Source: Ephemerocybe angulata
Taxonomy: Eukaryota; Basidiomycota; Agaricomycetes; Agaricales; Psathyrellaceae
Direction: 5' to 3'
Assembly: GCA_013368325.1 (NCBI GenBank)
Contig: JAACJK010000221.1
Span: 496,001-560,000, forward strand
Length of the DNA: 64,000 nt
Both the position numbers and the translations under genes were made by a program. Below the pieces are notes generated by a model. It searched no databases, was not told where the DNA came from, and saw only the letters and a program-made list of their open reading frames with translations. How positions within the stretch are numbered: the first letter of the stretch is position 1; the number at the start of each line of letters is the position of its first letter. This document shows, in pieces, positions 35,553 to 46,877 of the stretch.

Positions 35553-36796
35553 CTCGTACTTGTCGCACGTCGATGGCGTTTGAAGATATCACATAGAAGT
35601 TGTGCAGTTGGATGCGTGTTGCAGATGCGTATGTGAACCAATGCGGGACGGGGGCAGTTGGTTGGGGTCGCTCAACTTCGTCAAGGGTTTGCTTTTCCAA
35701 CCCAAATAGCGAGGCAGGCCATCTATCGGGGCTTCGGGCTTGTGTAGGCGGTGACACGCGGGCGCTTGAGGCCGGAGTGCTTCTTTCAATGGGTCGCAGT
35801 TAGACCACAGTGCAGTGCGACAACAAAGATACTCGCCTTTTTGTATTTCTTAGACCATCCAGCAGAGTTTCCAGCCACGGTGCCATATGGCATAGAGAGA
35901 GTTTACTGGAAGAAGCAACATACAGAAGTAGCTTCTCGATATGGGCTTAATTGCTTCAGTGACCGTGGGCTCTTTAGGTCGCATGGGGGTTTGAATAATA
36001 AGAACGAGCCCTGCCTTGAGCCTGAAAAAGTCTTGTGTACTGCAAAGTCTAAGTACTGGTGAGGGTCAAGAACTGAGGAAAAGATATTACGAGTCCGTAG
36101 TATGACGGAGGAATCGTTCTAAATATTCCGTCCTGGAATTTTTCGCGAGACGCTAGATAAGCGACTTTAGGAAGGTGCACGTGACATCCGGCATTCACCG
36201 GCTGCCCCTACAATCCTGCGCGAGACGCTCTCAAGCGACTTTGGTGGTGGTAGCGCACAGCCACTGATCCGCGAGCGATGGGATCAAATACATTGCTTTT
36301 TGGCGTTGACGTCGGAAATCTGCAGACCGTCACAGCTTCAACGACCATTCCCTCCCTTCCGACTCGCCCTCTGCGACCATCCACCACTCGCCGCCGGCGG
36401 GTTCGAGACCGAACCTACCGGGGCACACACGCAAGCCGGGCCCTGCACCGCTCCTACCAGCCAACCACAACCTTGCGCTTCTCTTGGTCTTACCGTTTAG
36501 CGCATGGTTGCTAGGTATAGGCCAGGGCTTTTCAAGAGGTTGGAGGTGACTTAGGGAGGAACGATAAGCTGAGCGGGGCGAAAGGAGAATTGTGGGACGG
36601 GGCCCGCGTGCGCATTGGTGCACTGTAGGTCCACCTTCCGCGGCGATACTAGCACGCCAGATCGCCCTGCGCCGTCGCTTCCGAACTCATGTGAGCACTG
36701 TTCCCCGTACTCGCTAATCACCAACTGACCGGACCTATAGGCCTCCCCGTTGCGCAGTCCGAGGCTCGCGCTGCCAGCATCTCCCGGTACCGACAG

Positions 36797-37919
36797 GTGA
36801 GCAACACGACGATCCTTCGTGCATCCCCACCACCAGCCCCTAACAACCCCGACAGCCCTCCGTCCTCTAAAACAGGTCAGCTTCGGAGTGCCAGCTTCAC
36901 CGCAAGCCCCGACGAACACCCTGTCTCCATTCGCGCCCACTTTCAATCACCACGCCGCCCAACCCTCGCCATTCACACCGGCGCCTTCGCCCCCTCGTCC
37001 TAACGCTCAGGGAATGCGGCAGTGCATAGTGCGAATAGGTGAGCTCTTTTTATACCATACCTCCCTCTCGGTCCCTAACGCCCCCTTGTTCAGCGCCCCC
37101 TACCTTCGACGGCGCCAGCTCCATCACGCCCTTAGATACGGCATGAGCCACCACCACCGCATCCGCTGGCGCTGACCGTCCCAAGACGACATCTCAATTA
37201 CCACAGCGCCGTGCGACGGCACCAGACCACCATCCTTCGGTGCCCACCCTCCAGCTCCCCCAGCCTCCTCACATTCTCATCGAGCGGCTTGCCCAGTTTC
37301 CCCGGCGCGCTGCCGCCATCGACAGCGACCAGATGACCACCACCAACAAGGTGCTCCGTCCTCTGTTCTCACCTCCAAACGCTTCCGCGCACGCCACGCT
37401 CGCTGAGGTCCGGACCTCATTCGAAAGGTCGCTTTTTGGATGACAGGATGGCCATTGCATCGCATGGCGTGAAGGCGTCGAACTCGAATTGATTATTGGA
37501 CCTGGGGAGTGAGGCATGCCGCGCCTTGAGCTGGGCGATATTGCACGAGTGTTCCGCGAGGGTACAGAACTTGGGCGTCAGGTGGGAAGGAAACACTGAC
37601 GTCAAGGGGTCACATAGCTCAGGTACGCTTACCCTTCCTTAATCTATCTAGATGAGTAACTAATTACACCACAGGTTCAGAGGACGAAGACATCTTCACA
37701 CTCTCCAACCCACACCTGCCCATGCTCCAGACGCTCACCTCGATGGTCATGTACGACCTAGCCTCGCTCACGCCGCTCTCCTGCACAGCCGCGCTCCTCA
37801 GCGCTCTCATCCATTATCCCTCTGCACTCAACCCATCCTCCCCTGCGCCCAACCTCACGACCCTCCGCGGCCTCAACCTTGCCGGGCTCCCGTTTTCCCA
37901 CCCCAAAGCGCTCTGTTAA
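36797..37919 (+). pseudogene. Probable decayed gene, Pro/Ser-rich and broken in several frames
   Basis: Strong coding-like blocks in different plus-strand frames do not join by convincing splice sites. They are 36797-37003 (rich in Ser, Pro and Thr), 37240-37443 (LIERLAQFPRRAAAIDSDQM, LAEVRTSFERSLFG) and 37677-37919 (EDIFTLSNPHLPMLQTLTSM, SALIHYPSALNPSS). The blocks have the GC bias of genes, yet stops separate them. It may be a real gene with introns that I misread. I do not recognise the family. Confidence 0.3.
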
Positions 37920-38725
37920 TGTCAACTTTCACGTAGGGAATACCGAGGTGAACGACGCTCACTCAAAGGCCTAGTGGATGTCAAAACTCCAGCCCCGCAG
38001 GCTGGCTCATTTAAAATGTCCTCTACCGTACACTCAACAACATCGAAGCGCGCCTAGCCGCCCTTGCGCCCTTCCACCCTCAGCTTGGGGACGTGAGGCT
38101 ATGGTGCGGCTGGGAGGCGGGCACATACCATGCTCCTCGCAAACTTGAACTACGTGGATTCTGTGAAAGTGATGCGGGAGATCGATGCACGGGGTGTGTC
38201 GGTGTATGAGCGCGCTGACAGCCATGCTAAAATTGGGGTGTTGGAGAGGAGGAGGCCCCTGCACTGGACTGGTTTGCCACGACTGCTTTAAAGTACTCCC
38301 TCAAGTACTGGTACTAACTAGAACTAGATAGATACAGAATGAATACAGCGAAAGTAGAGAAAGTCCGAGTTCTTCAAGACTGCAATGAGTGGGGATCTTC
38401 GTCTGTCTGCGGTTGGTCTTCCGCTTCAAGCGCGCCCGCATGTATTAATTTTCAAAAAAATTAAAACACGGACTCGTAACACGCCGTGCTTGCAACGGCC
38501 ACTGCACAAGTTGATCTGGGCTCTGGCCGCAAGTCGTGGTTGGCCGCCTTCCAGTCAACCGGCCTTTGACGTTCGACTGTGGCCATATACAGTGTATCAT
38601 TGTAGACTAAGTATCATACTGTGAATTTCTTGTCCTCTATCACGCAGTTGCATGCCCCCAATGGCTGCAGGGCTATCATTCTTCACAGATCATATACCAG
38701 GGCTTCCGGTTCTCGGGTAAGTGCT
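37920..38725. other. Intergenic, nothing supported
   Basis: Short frames only, with AT-rich tracts (around 38285-38350 and 38445-38465). Confidence 0.45.
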
Positions 38726-40327
38726 CTATCCTCTCCTCCTGTCAAACTCGCTCTCTCCATCATCCTCAATCTCTGACTCCTCCTCAGTCTCAACCTCGGA
38801 AGGGACATACATACTCCCTGTAGCAACACTTCGGGACTTAGAGGGTTCCCAATGTTCGGAGTCAGAGTCCTCGACAACCATAAGTTGAACCATTTTCTCC
38901 TCGTCACTGCCATCCCCGGCAGTGGACTCTCTCGCCACATCCTTGTTGCCCCTGGCTGTCCATGGCCCTGACGGCGCCTGGAAACCAGGCTTCAGTAACA
39001 GTTCGTCCGCGTCATCGTCCTGACTATCTTTATCGCGCAAAGGTGCCCAAAGGGTTTGTCCGTCTGCGGGCTTCACACCGTCCCCGACCTGGTAGTCCCA
39101 TTCCCATGGATAGTCCAACGCTTTTCTGCCTTCCTTGGGAGACATCTTAGGGATCCGCACCACTTCGAGACCCTGCTTGACAAGCCTTCGGGAAAGGATT
39201 TGGAGGCGGATGTCTTTGCAGCAGAGGATGACCTTTTTTATCTGTGAGTGCTCGAAAATGGCGTCGGCAACATCGACTGCAGAGATAGAAGTTGGTTAGC
39301 AGTCAATACACTACAAGTGACGTTGTGCATACCCGCCATTTTGGAGGTAATTATGCTATCGAGTGTGGCGTCATGATCGACGCAACGCAGGTCGATGTTG
39401 GCTTCCTCCATCGCGTTGCGAATAAGTATGTTAGCGTCCTCGATGTCTGGGACATAGGCGAGGAAGCTCGCGATGTCCCCAAACTTCGAGCAGATAAACA
39501 ACTTGAAGCTGCGGATAATTTTAGACCCCCCATCTCTCTCCCTCTGACGGGCCGGGATGCAACAGTGGACTATATTGCGGCTAAGGTTGAGTGAAGAATT
39601 CGAAGAACTTTTAGACTTACGGAAGTCCCAAAGTATTATCACATTGGAGATGCTGCTAGAGGAGCCACCCGATGCAGAGTGCATGCGGGTGTCGCTCTGG
39701 GCAGACAATGTGCTCATTCTCGACTTCGAAGCACTCGAGCCCTCTGGTGTCGTGGTACTAACCGGGGCGGGGGCTACACTTATCGCTATGTTTGTAATGG
39801 CGAAGACCGTGGATCCAAGAGAGCGGAGCTCAGCGGCAAGGCCTGAGAGATCGTGTTTTGAAGCAAGGACAATTATGGTGTTCTCCGGGCTTTCGCCTTC
39901 TGACCAGTTTGGCTGGTTGACTTGACACGGGGTTAGTAAATATACCGGGGGACAATGGAGAGATAGCTAGCAAGGAGAACGTACGAAGTACATATTTATC
40001 CCTAGCATCCTGCGAGGGAAAGCAGTGCAATTCTACTTCATGTTCCGCTAACACCAACTTCATCTGCGACATCTGTCCTGGTGCAAGAAGGTTACACGCC
40101 GTGAGATGGGCATGGAATTTAAGGAGGTTTCCGGGACCGTAGGTCCCAGCTTTCGACTTCAGGTACTTGGCCATGCAATGAATGGCCTGGTCGCTATTTT
40201 CTCCGTACACCACGAAGCTGTCTGTAGTTCATGTGAATTGCAAGTAGGTTAATAGGCAGTTTGTGCGCTTACCCAAATCCCAATAGATGAAAGTTCTACC
40301 CTTCTGCTGTTGCGTGGGCGAAGCCAT
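38726..40327 (-). CDS. Double NYN-domain protein (putative PIN-like RNase or RNA-binding)
   Basis: Start ATG at 40327 (MASPTQQQKGRTFIYWDL), spliced to DSFVVYGENSDQ. I see two NYN modules. The first has strand FIYWDLD, then a helix with IHCMAKYLKSKAG, and ends IIVLASKHDLSGLAAELRSL. A low-complexity Ser-rich linker follows. The second starts ISNVIILWDFRKSK, runs through CSKFGDIASFLAYVPD and ends VDVADAIFEHSQIKKVILCC then KDIRLQILSRRLVKQGLEVV. A tail of about 130 acidic residues follows. NYN domains belong to the PIN-like nuclease superfamily, with acidic residues at the ends of strand 1, near V-D-x-A and in the G-D-x-D loop. The first Asp is present in both (WD), V-D is present in the second, and the G-D-x-D loop is changed to SKHD and CKD. 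Catalysis is therefore uncertain. It is in tandem with another NYN gene on the same strand. Confidence 0.75.
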
Positions 40328-41052
40328 GATGATGTTGCGAGGAGAAGAGAGGCGGCCCAGGGACGCGACTTTAATATTAGCATTGTTTGTCCGTTCCTCA
40401 ATGTTTGGTCGATGGACCGCGTCAAGATTGAGATAGCTTAAGCGCTGAACAGAATTACCGCGACGTCATTAAGGGCTAGAACTATATCTTCGAAATCCGA
40501 TCTCTCAGATCTCAGAACCTATAAATAGTGATCAAAGGAACTTCATTGCGGAGGTATGGACTGTTTTCTGCAACCGCGACGAAGGAAATCGAGATCGAGC
40601 TCTATTAATCCTGCAGTGGCTAAAATGGTACCAGCAGGCTCTAGAAGCTCGTCAGATCCGGAATTATTGAGTATGAAAAGGAGTTACAGTTTAGCCCTGA
40701 CCCTTTTTCCATGCCATTCGAAAGGCCACAGTCCTGAGTGGATTCCAATCTGCGTTTGGGGATCGCAGACAATGCAGAGAGTCCTTGGCTCGAGCTCGAA
40801 ATTCGGACGCCTCATTCGGACTCACATTTAAAATTGCCATTAAAGAAGCCAGTTTATGCCAAAGTGAAATGTCAATGGTAGGTCACGATATTCGATATAA
40901 AACGGTGGTGTGGAGGTACGAGAACAAGAGGGAATGATTGAGTGAGTGAGTGTTCGAAGTAAATTAGTCAGCCCTTGCGACTTTGGGCGCCATTCAGAAC
41001 AAGCTTCGCCCGACTCTTCGCTCGACGCACTCTATACTATCGTCGACCATGT
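40328..41052. other. Intergenic between the two NYN genes
   Basis: About 0.7 kb that presumably contains the promoter of the double NYN gene and the terminator of the single NYN gene. A plus-strand frame at 40556-40831 has no features. Confidence 0.5.
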
Positions 41053-41809
41053 TCAATGGCGTGGCCTTCTGCCCCCTTTTGAAGATCGCGTAGGCACCAC
41101 AGCTCTATCCTTCTCTGCCTTCGTGGGGTGGGCCTTCCTCCGCTTCGATCCCTCAGGTTCATCCGATTCCTTAGCCTTGGCTCTCTTGCGTTTCTTTTCC
41201 CGATATTCGTCTTGTGTCTCAGATGGGCGAGGCCAGTATGAATCGGGATCCTCTATCTCCGCGAAAGAGTCGCCGGCCATGACCAAGACAACAATCTGTT
41301 TACCATGCTTGTGGAGCATTTGGGCGAGGGATGTGAAGTCGCGGTCTCCAGTGATGAACACGATTGTTTTAGTTTCCGGATGCTCCAACGTGCAGTAGAA
41401 GGCAATGTCGACTTCAAAGATGTTCAGTAAAGAAGAAATCTTTCGAATAACTTGTGTCCTGGCTCCTTACCTACGATCTGGAGTCCGATTGTTGGCCTAC
41501 GTCTGCAGTCTGGGGGGCAGAATTTTACCTCCGAGTAGTTCAGCTCCGCGAGTCGATTATACAGGGGCCGCTGCTGCATGCTGTCGCTGAATTGTGCCTC
41601 TGGGTCGTATTGCGTATACGCAGTCAGGTTCTTAATCTGTCCATAGGGGTCTGCGTAGCCCTGGATGGCTGCGATGATCCCCTCCGGTGAAGCAATGTTC
41701 ATCGCTCGGGTTTGTTCTAATCGTATGTCAGTTCAAGGGATTGGGAGAGGGTACTATAAAAGCACTCACCAAGCTCCCAAAACACGGCTACGTCTCCTTT
41801 TTCGACCAT
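41053..41809 (-). CDS. Single NYN-domain protein
   Basis: Three exons, starting MVEKGDVAVFWELE, continuing from about 41721 with QTRAMNIASPEGIIAAIQGYADPYG and ending in an exon from about 41420 with VDIAFYCTLEHPETKTIVF, ITGDRDFTSLAQMLHKHGK and IVVLVMAGDSF. This is a complete NYN fold: strand 1 VAVFWE (Glu instead of the usual Asp), central V-D-I-A, and the canonical loop GDRDF. The C-terminal tail is lysine- and arginine-rich (KKRKRAKAKE, SKRRKAHP), suggesting nuclear localisation or nucleic acid binding. NYN proteins with GDRD loops are putative RNases acting on structured or aberrant RNA, but the substrate here is unknown. It stands about 0.7 kb upstream of the double NYN gene in the same direction. 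Confidence 0.82.
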
Positions 41810-41985
41810 GAGAGTCAAGGTATACGACAGACAGGAAGACAGCGGGTTGAAGACACTTCTGCTTAGGATTCAGTTGCAAGCTGGGAGGGAAGTCGATGAA
41901 ACTGTGGTTTCTTGAACTTCCTTGGAACTTCCGCTACTTAAAGAACAGGTTTACAGGAAGATTATATTAGCCCAACTTGGGATTC

Positions 41986-42203
41986 GCAACGATTCCTCAA
42001 CCACGACGTCTAGATCTTTCATTCCATCGGCTCGGGAAAAAGCCTGATTCCGCTGGCTTCACAATTGTACGTCCCAAACGCCGCTTCTATCATAGCAACG
42101 ATTCCTCAATCACGACGTCTAGATCTTTCATTCCATCGGCTCGAGGAAAAGCCTAATTCCACTGGCTTCACAATTGTACGTCCCAAACGCCGCTTCTATC
42201 ATA
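41986..42203. repeat. 109-bp tandem duplication
   Basis: Units 41986-42094 and 42095-42203 both run from GCAACGATTCCTCAA to CCGCTTCTATCAT and differ at about five positions. They lie 177-394 bp upstream of the single NYN gene start, within its likely promoter region. Confidence 0.92.
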
Positions 42204-42773
42204 AACTGGATCCAATCTGGCTCTCCAGCGCTCCGGTCATTCCATGGCTCCTCGATCCCAAACAATCCTCTCCGGTTTCGTTTGCTCCAACAACAAGTCC
42301 GGAAGAACATTAAAATCTAGGTTCGTCACACAAGGGGGACTAACTATACATTCACGCATAATGCATAGGCAACGCAAAGGATAGAAAGGACAAACAATGT
42401 AGAACTAAGAACTCATAACCGAAATGGACGAATGGAATCCATTGCGTGAGCATTGAATCACCCAGATTGAGGCGGCATGATGGAGAGCAAATGCGGAGTC
42501 ATTGAAGCCAGTACCAGTAACTCGAGCAAATAGATAGCTGCTATCCTGACTGAATGACTAGGTCGCACCTCGCCCGCACTACAAAAACCATCCCGAACCC
42601 TTACAAAACAACGTCCATTGTGTATGTAGATAGCACAGGTCAAACAACATAGCGTAATTACATATAGATAACAATCATGAAAATGCGTCAAGTCAACAAT
42701 GCCCCCCTCAAGGAAATCAGGATAAAGGAACCACCAACTCATCGACAGTCAGAACTTCGAGACGAAGATCCCT
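42204..42773. other. 3' flank of the MFS gene, nothing seen
   Basis: AT-richer sequence without a coding frame that I can support. Confidence 0.5.
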
Positions 42774-45700
42774 TCACCGAATGAGGAAGCTCTGCGCAAC
42801 CGTCAACGCGCACACCGCCGCACATATCACAAAGCCAAGGTAATACCCCGACGGATGGTCCTGCACACTCGCAGACCAAAGCTATATAAAATAAGATGCA
42901 TCAAGGAAGGTAGAGAACAAGAAGATAGGAGAAGAAACAAAGGATCGATCAATCAGCGCAGTCCCCAGTAGCAATAGTTTGAGAAGGCGAAAAGGACTCA
43001 CCCATCCTCCAATAACAGGTCCCACACACCGGGCCAGACTGACGATACTTTGCGCGATGCCATTCGCATATCCAACGGCAGCAGGCGGACTCACTATACC
43101 AAACAAAAGCAAGAAGCTGTTAGCACATATACTTCATACGACGACGAGAGACAGTCCGTCCGAGCTGAAAGGAAGGAAGAACACATACTGTAATTCAGAA
43201 GGATCGATATGGCGGTATACCCGAACACAGTCCCCGCATATCGTATGGCTCTGTTACGCAAAAGTAAAAGCAAAGGCAATGACGGACGATCGGTCAGTAT
43301 AGGCTTTTAGTCGGGCATCATAAACAAAGCAAGAGCTAGCTGACTTACGTGCTGATAACAAGCGCTATAAGCCCGGCGGAGAGAGAGGTGCAAGGAAGGT
43401 TACGACAACGTCAGTACCATACGCAGCCTATCACAGACAGATTACGACGTACCTATCATGAGAAGCAAGTTTCCGCCATCCTCAGCACTCGCCAGGGGAC
43501 GGTACAGCGTAACCGTAAGATACGACGGTATGAACAAAACGGTGCCAATGCGGAACATGGCCAAATGCGAGAATCGTCCACGCGGAGGCCTAATGGGTAC
43601 ACCGTTAGTATTGGCCGAAGCGACATATAGGGACGCAGTAGCGAATGGAGTTGAAAGAGACTTTGTGCGTACCCCATATTTCTGCGGGAACAAAGAGGGT
43701 AAGTACATGCATACGGAATGGGGAAGGTAACGTACGGATAGAGATAAAATTGGTAGGCGATCTGGACGAAACACATGAGGGCGACTGAGTAAAATAAGTT
43801 TTCAGTACAGCAATCCCCATAGGACAGACAAAGGACCGACTCAGTTGCGCAAAGTGCCCTGCATTCAGATTCAGCCCGCCCGATTCATAATCACTGTCTG
43901 AAATTAGTCCCGGGTGGAAACCTGGAGTGGCTAGAGTGAAGAACGTACGATACAAGGTACGACATGAAAATTTGGTCATGCGTGGTGGTGTGGAGGGCCA
44001 TTACACCATACTGCACGATGATGAGCACGGGTAATTGAGAGGCAAGCGAAGGTGGCGGTTCCTGAAGAGACTCGGCGTCGGCCTGGGAGGCGCTTTGTGA
44101 GGCCTGGCGCGATTCGGCAATGGTATCAAGGTGATCATCTCCCTCACCGGACAGCAGCTTCTGCGCCTCAAGGATACCGGGAGGCGTCCGCACACCCGAG
44201 TGGCTGAATATACTCGGAACAATGGACGGGCGCCGCGGTGCATGAACCGTCGGTGAGAAAGAGACTGAGGGTCGGCGGAAGGACGAGCGGCGGGCACTAG
44301 ACGGCCGGCGCAGGTTAGGCGGTAGTAGTGAGCCGCTACTTGGCCGGTGTCTTGAAGGCCGGGACAGTTGGCTGGATGGCCCACCGTCCTGACCTTCTAT
44401 CGCAGTGGTGCCGAAGTCGAACTCGTCTTCCTCCTCTAGCTCCTCGTCGCTTTCAAAGGGATTCTCGTTGTCGACATTCATCGCCGAAGCGACCCAAAGA
44501 TCGGCGATGTTGGTGACCGCATTTTCGTTGGCCATCAGCAAGCGCTGAGCGAAGTTGAGGTCAGACGTATCAGTGGAGTCGCGGACCCCGTCATAATTGC
44601 TGCCTCTTCTTTGACGCAAGGTGCTCGCCAGACTTCCTCGTCGGACACCACCGCCAAGCGTAGCATTGCTTGCAAGGCGATTCCTATAAGCGCCCGAATA
44701 ACCATAGGCAGAGCCATTGGCGCGGCTTGTCCTCGAAAACGTTCTTGTCCTTTCCAAGCTCGTCCCTGGGGGTATATTAAGAGGGAGGGTTGTGCTGGAC
44801 GAAGGGTTGTCGTTGGGATTGATATCCGGCACGCGTTTGGCGAAGATATTGGAGAAGCGTCTCGAAATCTTCTTCTTGAGGTCCATCAACCCAGTGGACT
44901 CTTCTTCCTCGAATGGTGAGTCCAAAGCGACAGAATCCTCCTCAGGTATCGTAGGGTGATTATTATCCTTCTCTAGCGGCAGTTGAATGGCACCTTCCCG
45001 AGGGCCGCCGTCAGGGCCAAGGAAGCAGGCAAGAATAGAGCCTTCGTTACCGTTAGAACCAGGCTCACAAGATAAGGTCAGAGGAAACTTACCTGAAAGC
45101 ATGATCCCTGACGCGATAGCGCATGGAAGAATATATGGGTATGTGTTGAAGAGCGGGATATCTCTGAAGACTTCCGGCCACTTGTCAGCCGGACGCTCAA
45201 CTGCAGTAGAAGTTAGTGACATGGGTGCGAAAGGAAGCCTTGAACCGCACATGATCCTCCCACAATTGCGCCAGCTACACCTCCAAACCCCCAGCAGAAC
45301 CTTCATTATTCATTTCAAAATGAGTTGACCAAAAGAAGGGTGGATGACGTACCCCAGGATCGCGTAGGCTCTACCTTCATTGCTTGGATCCGTAATGAAC
45401 GCAACTGAACCCCTGGCAACGCCGACATTGCCTGCAAACACTCCTTGCAGCAACCTGATGCAGATAGCTTGCTTCAAAGAAGTGGCCGTTCCGAACATCA
45501 AGCAAGTAAGCGCCGTCCCAAGAAGCGAAACGACGAGCACCGCACGCCTTCCATGTTTCTCGGCAACAGTAGCCTGCACAGAGGTAAATTAGATGCCCCT
45601 GATCGTATGTCAGGCAGGGAAGGCGTACCCAAAGCAAGGACGTGAGGAATTGGGTTAAGAAGAACGTTGAGACTAGGTGATAGTATGAGGCTTATTGGCT

Positions 45701-46223
45701 CCAAGAGTAGTTTTAAAACTTTACCAATGATTCCAGTCCATAGAGCGACTTCCGCCTCGTCTGATAGCTCACCGAACCCTGAATGATACGAGTGTGAATT
45801 ACTGGTTCGATACCAGAACAACAGAGCGTGCACACCTTTCACCATGAACAACAGGAATGGCGTGGAAACATTGGCAGACAAGAATTCTCCTAGCATCGTC
45901 TACATAAATTCTTGAGTCATTGTACCCATCTAGAGAGTGAAGAAACGCACTATTGATAGGACGATCATCGAGAGCTTCGGGAGCGGTGTAGCGTCTGTCT
46001 CTCCTGAACCCATAGTGGGTATAGGAGGTTGGTCGTCATCTCCTCCATCCGCCGTGCTAAACAGGCTAGGGCGTCTCTTCGAGCTCGCTCCGAAAGACAG
46101 CCGGCTTAGCACTCGACGCACTGCACTGGCGGGTGTCTGTTGGATTCCTTCCTGTTCCTCCGCTGGTGTATCTTGTACGCCAAAGGTGCGAATTGGGACA
46201 GAATCTCTCTGAGGTTCAGCCAT
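42774..46223 (-). CDS. Major facilitator superfamily transporter with a large central loop
   Basis: The start MAEPQRDSVPIRTFG is followed by a polar N-terminal tail of about 80 residues with Ser/Arg stretches. The first helix reads PLPKLSMIVLSI, and later exons carry LWTGIIVSTFFLTQFLTSLL, then the MFS loop AEKHGRRAVLVVSLLGTALT (D/G-x-x-GRR signature), LLQGVFAGNVGVARGSVAFI, then DKWPEVFRDIPLFNTYPYIL. A hydrophilic central loop of about 250 residues follows, rich in Ser and Arg, in one long exon to about 43960. The second helical half includes LMCFVQIAYQFYLYP, FRIGTVLFIPSYLTVTL, AVGYANGIAQSIVSLARCVG and the end GYYLGFVICAAVCALTVAQ. The loop layout resembles the yeast YCR023C type. The substrate is unknown. 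It lies 2.2 kb from the terpene synthase, so export of a terpene product is possible. Confidence 0.85.
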
Positions 46224-46877
46224 TTCTTCAAGTCTTGTGGTGTCTAGACTCTAGGGCGCGCGAGAGCTATCACCATGGAGGATCCCGAATCGTGATAAGT
46301 GTGGTACTGGACTGAGCTTCAACGACGTTTATACACTGGTTCTGCCTATTCCGTCATTGTTTGGCAACAACACGCCAACTCATCAAGGTGGCAGTGCCAC
46401 CGCACGGGCGCTTGACTCGTTTCGTGATAGGGGCTGCGAGCGTTCGCGCGTTAAAGGCAGATCAGAGTCCAGAAATATAGCAGAAAAGACATTATAGTCT
46501 TCTTCTTATCCAAAGTCAGCTTTCCCATATACGCGTAGCTTTAGGTAGCAATGATAAAGTTGACTTTTCATAGTTTTTTACAGACCCCATTGACAGGCCC
46601 AGGCTGGAAGCTTCTACTCCTGACCAGGTCTGAACATTTTCTCAGTAAGTAAGGCTCGTTCAAAATACTTACAGCCCGTTCCTCTATTTCTCTGCGAGTC
46701 TATATGCAGCGTACTCGGCTGAAGCTGGAAATGAGTCAGTCGAGCGTTCAACCACGTTTCCCTGCCCAAACAAGTTGATTTGTGGTTATCCAGATTCACT
46801 GGTATGTAGAGTTCGTTCTCAATAACCTCCTCTAGAAGCTTAAGTTCTCTCCTGCGGGGAAGAAAGTCTTGTGGCAA
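46224..46877. other. Intergenic region upstream of the MFS gene
   Basis: A minus-strand frame at 46614-46877 (87 codons, MPQDFLPRRRELKLLEEVIE) looks moderately coding but I cannot extend it. Confidence 0.35.

Larger units (their letters stand above)
35306..36796. other. Intergenic
   Basis: It holds the copy B promoter. Beyond 35560 I see only scattered frames. A short motif, CGCGAGACGCT, is repeated at about 36143 and 36219, each followed by AAGCGACTTT a few bases later. Confidence 0.4.

Noticed and set aside
40946..41398. 150-codon plus-strand frame
   Set aside because: It is antisense to the NYN exon, which has clear domain motifs.
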